Of a stretch of DNA of 64,000 nucleotides, positions 57,570 through 64,000 are shown one piece after another. Each line of letters opens with the position of its first letter. Position 1 is the first letter of the stretch. This stretch comes from VRUE01 sp963698085. Lineage in GTDB: Bacteria; Actinomycetota; Thermoleophilia; Solirubrobacterales; 70-9. The notes under the pieces are model-generated. The model worked only from the letters and a program-made list of their open reading frames with translations, was not told the DNA's origin and ran no database searches. Both the position numbers and the translations under genes were made by a program. Location of the stretch: assembly GCA_963698085.1 (NCBI GenBank), contig OY969122.1:2418001-2482000 (forward strand), given 5' to 3'.

Positions 57570-58886
57570 ATGCCCAGCTATCACGTCACCACGTTCGGCT
57601 GCCAGATGAACGTGCACGACTCCGAGCGGATGCAGGGGATGCTCGAGTCGCTTGGCTACGAGCAGGCCGCGAGCCGTGCCGAGGCTGACCTGATCCTCTT
57701 CAACACCTGCTCGATCCGTGAGTCGGCGGACAACCGCTTCGTCGCCCATCTCGGCGAGGCGAAGCGGTTGAAGTCGGAAGACCCCGAGCGGGTTGTCGGG
57801 GTTGGGGGCTGCTGGGCGCAGTCGGTCAAGGAGGAGGTCTTCGAGCGCTTTCCCTTCGTCGACGTCGCCTTTGGACCGGGCCAGATCCACCGGCTTGCCG
57901 AGTTCCTCAACTCGGACTCGCTGACCGCCCAGGGCTACTTCGAGTTCGAGGACTTCTCCGGCCACCTACCGGCGCGGCGTGAGCGTGAGTTCCAAGGGTG
58001 GTTGCAAATCTCGCAGGGCTGCAACTGCAAGTGCGCCTACTGCATCGTTCCCTCGACCAGGGGAAGGGAGGAGAGTCGTGACCCAGCCGAGCTGATTGCC
58101 GAGGCCGAGGCCCTGGCCGAGGACGGCGTGCTCGAGCTGACGCTGCTGGGCCAGAACGTCAACAGTTACGGCCGTGACCTCCCAGGCGGATCGCGGATCG
58201 GCTTTGCCGAGCTGTTGGCGCGGATCGACGCAGTCGAGGGAATCGAGCGAATTCGCTACACCAGCCCCCATCCCAAGGACATGAAGGAAGACGTGATCCG
58301 CGCCCACGCTGAACTGTCGTCGCTGTGCGAGCACATCCACCTGCCGCTGCAGTCGGGATCGAGCGCGGTCCTCAAACGGATGCGCCGCACTTACGATCGC
58401 CAGCGCTACCTCGATCGGGTCTCGCTGATCCGCGAGCATGTCCCCGACTGCGCGATCACCACCGACATCATCGTCGGCTTCCCCGGCGAGACTGAGGCCG
58501 ACTTCGAGCAGACGCTCGAGCTGGTCGACGAGGTCGGCTACGACAGCGCCTTCACCTTCGTCTTCTCGCCGCGGCGGGAAACCGAGGCGGCGACGATGGG
58601 GGACCAAGTGTCACATCCCATCAAGCGCGAGCGGATGGAGCGGCTGGTTGAGCTGGTACAGCGGCGGGCGAGGGAACGATCGCAGCGGTTCCTCGGGCGC
58701 GAGCTGGAGGTGTTGGTCGAGGGCCCCAGTCGCACCGATCCGACCCGGCTGCGGGGGCGGACCAGGCATAACAAGACGGTCAACTTTGACGGGGTTGCTG
58801 ATGCTGGGGAGCTCATCACCGTCGAGATCACCGCTGCGACCTCGACGACGCTGGCCGGGGTAGCAGCAAAGCCAATTCCCGTTTGA
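57570..58886 (+). CDS. miaB: MiaB, tRNA-2-methylthio-N6-dimethylallyladenosine synthase
   Basis: A radical SAM methylthiotransferase acting at A37 after MiaA. 438 residues from ATG at 57570 (MPSYHVTTFGCQMNVHDSER); the longer frame to 57396 is a shadow. An N-terminal UPF0004 domain with three cluster cysteines, the radical SAM CxxxCxxC (CNCKCAYC: QGCNCKCAYCIVPSTRG) and a TRAM domain at the end are all present. Its stop overlaps the miaA start. Confidence 0.96.
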   Translation: MPSYHVTTFGCQMNVHDSERMQGMLESLGYEQAASRAEADLILFNTCSIRESADNRFVAHLGEAKRLKSEDPERVVGVGGCWAQSVKEEVFERFPFVDVAFGPGQIHRLAEFLNSDSLTAQGYFEFEDFSGHLPARREREFQGWLQISQGCNCKCAYCIVPSTRGREESRDPAELIAEAEALAEDGVLELTLLGQNVNSYGRDLPGGSRIGFAELLARIDAVEGIERIRYTSPHPKDMKEDVIRAHAELSSLCEHIHLPLQSGSSAVLKRMRRTYDRQRYLDRVSLIREHVPDCAITTDIIVGFPGETEADFEQTLELVDEVGYDSAFTFVFSPRRETEAATMGDQVSHPIKRERMERLVELVQRRARERSQRFLGRELEVLVEGPSRTDPTRLRGRTRHNKTVNFDGVADAGELITVEITAATSTTLAGVAAKPIPV

Positions 58887-59608
58887 ACGTTCTTGGGATC
58901 TTTGGACCGACTGGGGTCGGCAAGACTGGGGTCGCCATCGCGCTCGCCGAGCGACTTCGAGAGCGTGGTGAGGATCCGGTCGCTGTCTCTTGTGACGCGC
59001 TGCAGGTTTACGAAGGTCTCGAGGTTCTCACCGGGGTCGCCACCGCCGAGGAGCAAGAGAAGCTGGAGCATCGGCTGGTGGGCTTCGTTCCCCTTACCCA
59101 GCCGTTTTCTGTGGGGGATTACATGCGGCTGGCGCACGCGGAGATAGATGGGCTTGTAGCGGAAGGTAGGCGGCCGATCGTCGTCGGCGGGACTGGCCTC
59201 TACCTGCGCGCGGCCGTCGCGGAGCTGTCCTTGGAGAAGGTTCCAACCGGCTCCCGCGACTCTGAGCTGTGGTCGCCGGAGACGCGGCTGCCGACGACGA
59301 TCTTTGGCTTGGACATGGATCGCGCGCAGCTAGATGAGCGAATCGATGCCCGTACCGAGGCGATCGTGGCCGATGGGGCGGAGGAGGAGGTGCGCAGGGC
59401 GGAAGCCCTGGGCCCCTCGCGCACGGCGCGCAAGGCGCTCGGCTTCGAGGAGCTGCTCTCCGGCGACGTCGAGCAGATGAAGAAGCGCTCGCGCAACTAC
59501 GCCCGCCGTCAGCTCACCTGGATGCGCAAGATCCCCAGTCTCCACTTGATCGATCGGACGGAGTTGCCCGATAAAGAGGTGGCAGGCTCGATGATTGAGC
59601 GGATCTAG
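58883..59608 (+). CDS. miaA: MiaA, tRNA dimethylallyltransferase (short form)
   Basis: A 241-residue prenyltransferase from a TTG start overlapping the miaB stop (TTGA). P-loop GPTGVGKT is at residues 8-15, followed by SCDALQVYEGLEVLTG and the VGGTGLYLRAA motif. Standard MiaA is about 300-316 residues; the missing part corresponds to the swinging insertion domain that clamps the anticodon loop (only a few residues separate LRAAVAEL from the C-terminal half). It ends with RNYARRQLTWMRK. MiaA and MiaB act in sequence. Confidence 0.93.
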   Translation: MNVLGIFGPTGVGKTGVAIALAERLRERGEDPVAVSCDALQVYEGLEVLTGVATAEEQEKLEHRLVGFVPLTQPFSVGDYMRLAHAEIDGLVAEGRRPIVVGGTGLYLRAAVAELSLEKVPTGSRDSELWSPETRLPTTIFGLDMDRAQLDERIDARTEAIVADGAEEEVRRAEALGPSRTARKALGFEELLSGDVEQMKKRSRNYARRQLTWMRKIPSLHLIDRTELPDKEVAGSMIERI

Positions 59609-59612
59609 CAAA

Positions 59613-59711
59613 GGCCGTGTGTGGTCAAGCAGATCAAGGACGCAGGGAGCGTGGTGTGCTCCTGCACACGAGCGACCGAGGACGCAGATATGCGCCGCGC
59701 CACACGCGGCC
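59613..59711 (-). repeat. Structured intergenic repeat, copy C (miaA end)
   Basis: Inverse-orientation copy: core 59626-59696, outer arms GGCCGTGTGTGG (59613-59624) and CCACACGCGGCC (59700-59711), 11 of 12 pairs. In its core the hairpin reads GTGTGC-AGGA-GCACAC (on the minus strand), a compensatory pair change relative to copies A and B, so the stem is kept while the sequence changes. Confidence 0.85.
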
Positions 59712-59729
59712 TGCATAGGCTCCGCCACT

Positions 59730-60575
59730 ATGCACTTCGAGAAGTGGACGGCGCTTGGGAACGACTACGTCATCGTCGAGGCGGAGGCGCTGCCCTGGGA
59801 GTTGACCGGGGCCCGGGCGCAGCGGATCTGCGACCCGCATTTCGGCATTGGGGCCGACGGCGTGTTGCTGCTCTTGCACAGCGACGATCCGCAGTTCGTC
59901 GCCGAGCTGCGCATCTTCAACCCGGACGGCTCGGAGGCCGAGCTTTCCGGCAACGGGGCGCGGGAGGCGATTCTCTACCTGCGGCGCCACGGTTGGACCG
60001 ATGAGGAGACCTTCTCGATTTCTACTGCCGCCGGGCCGATAACGCCGACGATCACCTCCGAGCGGACCTGCTCGGTCGACATGGGCAAGGCATCGGTGAC
60101 TTCGAAGGACTTCCCATCGGGCGGCCCCAACGGGAGGGGGACGCTGAGCGCCGCCGGGCGCGAGTGGGGCTTCCAGCACGTCTCGATCGGCAACCCGCAG
60201 TGCGCGATCAAGGTCGGCGACGACCTCGAGGGGTTGGACCTGACGGCGATCGGGCCAGGTGTGGAAGGCCACGAGCTCTTTCCCAACCGCACCAATGTCT
60301 CGTTTCTGCGGATCGAGGGCAATCGGGTGCGGGCGCGGATCTTCGAGCGCGGGGTGGGGGAGACGCTCTCCTCGGGCACCGGCGCCAGTGGCGCCGCCGT
60401 AACCGCCTTTCTGCGCGGCGCGCCAAGCCCGATCACGGTCGAGCTGGACGGCGGCGAGCTCGAGGTCGAGATCTCCGAGGACCTCGACGTGCGGCTCAGC
60501 GGTTGGGCCGAGCCGATCTGCTCCGGCGAGCTCTCAGCGGAGTTGCTGCAGGCGTTGTCCGACCTCAACGACTAG
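59730..60575 (+). CDS. dapF: Diaminopimelate epimerase-like protein lacking both catalytic cysteines
   Basis: DapF interconverts LL- and meso-diaminopimelate through two cysteines. The 281-residue protein (MHFEKWTALGNDYVIVEAEA) has the full fold and both active-site loops, but both Cys are Ser: the CGNGAR loop reads LSGNGAREA, and the ACGTGA loop reads SSGTGASGA. Other substrate motifs (FNPDGSEAE, IGNPQCAIKVG, NRTNVSFL, ERGVGETL) are conserved. It may have altered chemistry or be a different epimerase-fold enzyme. ATG at 59730; a longer frame from 59595 runs through the repeat. Confidence 0.88.
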   Translation: MHFEKWTALGNDYVIVEAEALPWELTGARAQRICDPHFGIGADGVLLLLHSDDPQFVAELRIFNPDGSEAELSGNGAREAILYLRRHGWTDEETFSISTAAGPITPTITSERTCSVDMGKASVTSKDFPSGGPNGRGTLSAAGREWGFQHVSIGNPQCAIKVGDDLEGLDLTAIGPGVEGHELFPNRTNVSFLRIEGNRVRARIFERGVGETLSSGTGASGAAVTAFLRGAPSPITVELDGGELEVEISEDLDVRLSGWAEPICSGELSAELLQALSDLND

Positions 60576-60587
60576 ATTTCCGCGCCC

Positions 60588-61757
60588 GTGGGAATCGCAG
60601 ACCCGTCCAAGCGCCTGGAGGCGATGCCTCCCTACATGTTCCAGGAATTGGAGCGACGGATCAGCGAGAAGCGTGCCGCCGGCATCGACGTGATCAGCCT
60701 CGGCATCGGCGATCCAGACGAGCCGACCTACCCGCACATCGTCAAGGCGATGCAGGAGGCCGTCGCCGACCCTGGCACCCACCAGTATCCGAGCAACCGC
60801 GGCCGCGACGAGTTCCGCGAGGCGTTTGCCCGCTTCTACGACCGGCGCTTTGGGGTTGAGATCGATCCCGCCAGTGAGGTGATCCCGGCGATCGGCGCCA
60901 AGGAGTGCATCTACAACCTCTGCTTCGCCTTCCTCGATCCGGGCGGCGTCGCGCTTGCGTCTGACCCCGGTTACCCCGTCTACACCGGCGGCCCGATCCT
61001 CGCCGGCGCCACGCCGGAGCTGCTGCCGCTGGTGCCTGAGCTCGGCTTTGCCCCGGACTTGGGCGCTGTGCCCGCCGATGTCGCCGCCAAGGCGCGGTTG
61101 ATGTTCATCAACTACCCCAACAACCCGACCGGCGCCGTCGTGCCCGAGGGCTTCTTCGAGCAGGTCGTCTCCTTCGCCCGCGAGCACGAGATCCTCGTCG
61201 TCCACGACAACGCTTACTCGGAGACGACCTACGACGGCTACGTCGCGCCCAGCTTCCTCGCCACCCCCGGTGCCAAGGAGGTAGGCGTCGAGGTGTTCTC
61301 GCTCTCCAAGGGCTTCAACATGACCGGCTGGCGCTGCGCCGCAATCCTCGGCAACGCCGAGGCGGTGCAGGCTTACTGGCGGCTGAAGACCAACGTCGAC
61401 TCAGGCCTTTTCGAGGCAGTACAGCTGGCGGGTGTCGCGGCCCTGGAGGGTCCTGGCGGGCCGCTCGAGCGGATGAACGAAACCTACGTCCGCCGCCGCG
61501 ACCTGGTCGTCTCAGCGCTGGGCGAGATCGGCGTCGAGGTGAGTGCGCCGAAGGGCACGATTTACGTCTGGGCGCCGGTCCCTGAGGGACACACTTCGAC
61601 CTCCTTCGCCGAGCTGGTGCTCGAAGAGGCCGCGGTCGTCGTCTCGCCGGGCTCGATGTACGGGCCGAGCGGCGAGGGCTTCTTCCGCATCGCCCTCACC
61701 ACCCCGGACGAGCGAATCTCCGAGGCGGTCGAGCGGATGCGCGAGCACCTGGCCTGA
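60588..61757 (+). CDS. dapL: LL-diaminopimelate aminotransferase-like enzyme
   Basis: A 389-residue class I/II PLP aminotransferase. It begins with RLEAMPPYMFQELERRISEK and has the motifs SLGIGDPDEPTYPHIV, NYPNNPTGAVVP, HDNAYSETTYDGY and the PLP lysine in SLSKGFNMTGWRCAAILGN. This matches DapL, which makes LL-DAP directly from tetrahydrodipicolinate, but nearby branches of the family act on alanine or other amino acids. The position after a DapF homologue supports DAP metabolism. GTG start, 12 bases after dapF. Confidence 0.85.
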   Translation: MGIADPSKRLEAMPPYMFQELERRISEKRAAGIDVISLGIGDPDEPTYPHIVKAMQEAVADPGTHQYPSNRGRDEFREAFARFYDRRFGVEIDPASEVIPAIGAKECIYNLCFAFLDPGGVALASDPGYPVYTGGPILAGATPELLPLVPELGFAPDLGAVPADVAAKARLMFINYPNNPTGAVVPEGFFEQVVSFAREHEILVVHDNAYSETTYDGYVAPSFLATPGAKEVGVEVFSLSKGFNMTGWRCAAILGNAEAVQAYWRLKTNVDSGLFEAVQLAGVAALEGPGGPLERMNETYVRRRDLVVSALGEIGVEVSAPKGTIYVWAPVPEGHTSTSFAELVLEEAAVVVSPGSMYGPSGEGFFRIALTTPDERISEAVERMREHLA

Positions 61758-61772
61758 GTTTCGGCGCCCCAG

Positions 61773-62588
61773 ATGAATACGCTGGCTCCGATGGCAACTC
61801 GGCAGGGATATTTCTTCGGCGCGCTCATCGCTGCGCTTCTGGTCGCGACGACCAGCTTCGCCGCGGTCGCTGAAGCACCGGTAGGGCCGGACCCCGTCGT
61901 CGAGAAATGGCCCCAGTGGCCGTACAAGACGTCGTGCGGGGAACTGGAATTCGATCCGGTGGCTGTGTTTGGCGGTCCTACCGGGGCTGAGCGCGGCTCG
62001 CGGCCGAGTGAGAAAGCGCTCGCTACTTTCCTAAAAAGGGAAGACTGGGTCAGGGATTATGTGCCAGTCCGCCACTGGCGGCTATTGGCTGAAACCGAGG
62101 ATGCCGCGGAGTTTGCCAGCGGACGCCTTTCGTCTGTATACGGACCCAGCACCATGTCGTTCGAGCTTGAGGGCGGAAGGTGGAAATGGTGGGGGCTGAG
62201 CAGCGGCTGCGATCCGACCTCAATCATCGATGGCCTCCAGGCCGTCACCTGGACGCTCGCCATCGACAAGCCAAAGCCCGATGGCGATGACCGGCACCTC
62301 TGGATCAACCTCGGGCCCGGTCCCTGCAGCGGCGGCAGGAGTCAGAACGCGAGGGCGCGCAAGCCAGTCGTCTGGCAGGTGGGTCGGAAGCTGATCATGG
62401 CGATGACCTTGAAACCGCTGCCGCCTGGCGGCTACACCTGTCAGGGGATAAGCGAGCCGCCGCTGAAGATCAAGTTGCCTGAACGACTTGGGGATATGCG
62501 CCTCTTCGACGGAGGGACCTATCCTCCCGGCAACGTGATGAAGATCTGGCGCGACGCGCGACGCGAACTGCGCGGCGCGCGTCGCTAG
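61773..62588 (+). CDS. Secreted protein of unknown function
   Basis: A 271-residue protein with a signal peptide (GYFFGALIAALLVATTSFAAVAEA, starting either at ATG 61773 or at ATG 61791). The mature part has several Cys (about 5) and conserved-looking Trp-rich strands (EGGRWKWWGLSSGCDPTSII). Basic C-terminus. I recognise no family; probably extracellular and disulfide-stabilised. Confidence 0.75.
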   Translation: MNTLAPMATRQGYFFGALIAALLVATTSFAAVAEAPVGPDPVVEKWPQWPYKTSCGELEFDPVAVFGGPTGAERGSRPSEKALATFLKREDWVRDYVPVRHWRLLAETEDAAEFASGRLSSVYGPSTMSFELEGGRWKWWGLSSGCDPTSIIDGLQAVTWTLAIDKPKPDGDDRHLWINLGPGPCSGGRSQNARARKPVVWQVGRKLIMAMTLKPLPPGGYTCQGISEPPLKIKLPERLGDMRLFDGGTYPPGNVMKIWRDARRELRGARR

Positions 62589-62596
62589 CTGGAGAG

Positions 62597-63439
62597 CTAC
62601 TTCACCTCGACTTCATCGACCATGCCCTTGACGGCATGGGGCGGCCCGCCCTGGCGGTCGCTGATGAAGCAGAGCAGCGCATAGCGTCCCGGTTTCAGAT
62701 CGAGGGTGACGGTTTGGCCTTCGCCGCCTTCGAGCACGGCGGTGTTCGTGGTTTCTTCTTCTTCGATCGGCGGCGGTCCTTTTTCGGATTTGATCGCCTG
62801 CTCGACCTCGGCTGCCGTGGCGTCGCCTTTAAGTGGCGCCGCGATCAGGTGGTGGGGCTGGGCGCCGCCGTTCTCGAAGTCGATCTCGACTTCCCCGGCC
62901 GGCAGCTCTTCGGCTTCGAAGCCGTACTCGATCGCGGTCACCGTCTCGTCGCCCTCGACCTCGTCGCTCGATTCATCGCCGGTTACCTCAAGCGCTGGAA
63001 CCGATTTGGGGTCGGGCGGGCCTTCGCTGCCTTCCGTGTTGAAGGCGTAGTAGGTACCCGGCTTCAGAACCTGGGTCACGGTCTGGCTGTCCCCGGCGGG
63101 GGTGATACCGATGCCACCGCCGGCGGAGAACCAGTTGGGGAACGTCTGGCCTTTCATCGCCTTTTCGAGCCCTTCAACCGCTTCCGCGGCCGAGTGGTCT
63201 CCCTCGACGCGAATTAGCTGTAGGTCGGCTTCACCTTTGCCTTCGTTGCGGAAGGTGATCTCCGCCAGACCGGTCTCCGCGCTCGTCGGGCCTTCCACTT
63301 TTGAGGCTTTGTCTTCACCGCTGACGGTGTAGGTCAGCGTCTGCTGCTCCTCGTCGCCGCAGGCAACGAGCGTGATTGGGGCAAGCGCAGCGACCGCGCA
63401 GGCAAGGATGGCCTGGGCCCGACTGGTTCTCTGTTTCAA
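62597..63439 (-). CDS. Lipoprotein with tandem cupredoxin-like domains
   Basis: The TTG at 63439 is chosen because GAGGAG lies 7 bases upstream; the frame is open to 63490. The signal ends in a lipobox (ITLVACGD). Two related about-110-residue domains follow: the first (TLTYTVSGEDKASKVEG to KPGTYYAFNTEG) has lost metal ligands, while the second keeps a plausible type 1 copper set: His in QPHHLIAA, Cys in YALLCFISD, His in PPHAVKGM and Met. Probably a membrane-tethered electron-transfer or copper-binding protein. Confidence 0.75.
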   Translation of the reverse strand: MKQRTSRAQAILACAVAALAPITLVACGDEEQQTLTYTVSGEDKASKVEGPTSAETGLAEITFRNEGKGEADLQLIRVEGDHSAAEAVEGLEKAMKGQTFPNWFSAGGGIGITPAGDSQTVTQVLKPGTYYAFNTEGSEGPPDPKSVPALEVTGDESSDEVEGDETVTAIEYGFEAEELPAGEVEIDFENGGAQPHHLIAAPLKGDATAAEVEQAIKSEKGPPPIEEEETTNTAVLEGGEGQTVTLDLKPGRYALLCFISDRQGGPPHAVKGMVDEVEVK

Positions 63440-63499
63440 AGCGAGTCTCCTCTTCTTGGACGGGACGATCGTCGGGGCGATACCCGGCATGGGGGGAAA

Positions 63500-64000
63500 C
63501 TAACGCTTGCTCCAGTAGCGGTCGAGGCCGCGCCACTGGTACTCGGGCGGGACGCACTGGATCAGCTCCTCGGCAGCCTCTGGGCTCGCGGCTCGCTCGG
63601 CGACCCGTTCGCGGTGGCGGCGCTCATAATCGGGCTCGGAGAGCTCGCGCGCGAGCTCGGCCTCCTCGCGCAAGCGCCTGCGTACCTCGGCGAGGTGCTC
63701 GGCAGGGCCCTCGACCTGGCCGAAGTGGGTGAGCGCGAGTCGCTCTGGCTCCCAGCCTTCGACGATTCCGATCGAGTCTTCCCAGGTCTCGATGTCGATG
63801 TCGGGTGGAGGGGTCGGCGGAACGACCAGGTTGGCGCCGGGAATCGAGACGGCGGCAACGTCGCCGACGAAGGCGGTACCGCTGTCCTCGTGCAGGTAGC
63901 AGACGTGGTGGGAGGCGTGGCCAGGGGTATAGGCGACGCGCATGCCGAGCACGCGCTCACCGCCGGTAAGCGGCTTCACGTTGGCCTCCGGCACCGGCAC
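63500..64000 (-). CDS. Metallo-beta-lactamase-fold hydrolase, C-terminal part
   Basis: Only the last 166 residues are in the window; the N-terminal zinc motif HxHxDH lies beyond the right edge. Visible are VAYTPGHASHHVCYLHEDSG with the third zinc His, FVGDVAA with the bridging Asp and LALTHFGQVEGP with the last His. A charged helix-rich C-terminal extension follows. Family members include glyoxalase II-like and persulfide-type hydrolases; substrate unknown. Confidence 0.85.
   Translation of the reverse strand: MPVPEANVKPLTGGERVLGMRVAYTPGHASHHVCYLHEDSGTAFVGDVAAVSIPGANLVVPPTPPPDIDIETWEDSIGIVEGWEPERLALTHFGQVEGPAEHLAEVRRRLREEAELARELSEPDYERRHRERVAERAASPEAAEELIQCVPPEYQWRGLDRYWSKR

Overview
The window is a dense, high-GC stretch from a Gram-positive actinobacterium. 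Gene content and order (smc-ftsY-ffh-rpsP-khpA-trmD-rplS-lepB-rnhB-yraN-comM-dprA on the left; ftsK-rodZ-cinA-thpR-recA-rny-miaB-miaA-dapF-aminotransferase on the right), a WhiG/FliA-type sigma factor, an actinobacterial EF-G2-like GTPase and many GTG/TTG starts fit a deep-branching class such as Thermoleophilia (Solirubrobacterales-like). That placement is inference from gene order; no 16S gene is present.

Layout. 1-19.3 kb is housekeeping, mostly on the plus strand: protein targeting (FtsY, Ffh, LepB), ribosome and tRNA maturation (bS16, KhpA, TrmD, bL19), RNases H, competence/recombination genes (ComM, DprA, XerC/D), ThiD, IlvD, an L,D-transpeptidase and a sigma factor. 19.2-30 kb is accessory: a secreted trypsin-like protease, then three tRNA genes, Gly(GCC), Cys(GCA) and Val(GAC). 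Actinobacteria commonly carry this trio side by side, but here it is forced apart over 9.7 kb. Between Gly and Cys lie an IS481-family element with a 15-bp target duplication abutting the tRNA-Gly 3' end, a RibD-C/DHFR-like gene, a cupin and a 5.7-kb island. The island is bounded by a 40-nt 5' fragment of tRNA-Cys on the left and the complete tRNA-Cys on the right. It carries VapBC, a 1257-residue uncharacterised protein and no integrase. Between Cys and Val sits a Doc (Fic-fold) toxin module. 30-35.9 kb holds a cupin, an AraC/VOC pair, a large membrane protein, thrS and infC.

The usual infC-rpmI-rplT order is interrupted at 36-37 kb by an antisense wecB and a 107-nt hairpin. 37.8-48.3 kb contains a TrmH-family methylase, pheST and the arginine run argC-J-B-D-x-y-G (argF, argH and argR are not here). 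48.3-61.8 kb is cell envelope, division and DNA maintenance: an Rpf-like lysozyme-fold protein, FtsK, RodZ, CinA, ThpR, RecA, RNase Y, MiaB, MiaA, and a DapF-like protein whose two catalytic cysteines are both serine, next to a DapL-type aminotransferase. The right end has a secreted unknown, a cupredoxin-like lipoprotein and a truncated metallo-beta-lactamase-fold gene.

The most interesting signals are: (i) the tRNA-Cys-bounded island with its giant orphan protein and flanking TTGGCAG heptamers that look like abandoned integrase arm sites; (ii) a three-copy, about 100-bp structured intergenic repeat whose core hairpin shows a compensatory base change and whose outer stems differ in sequence while staying complementary; (iii) the cysteine-less DapF; and (iv) palindromes sitting in frame inside the acidic tail of rplS and inside a membrane-protein gene.
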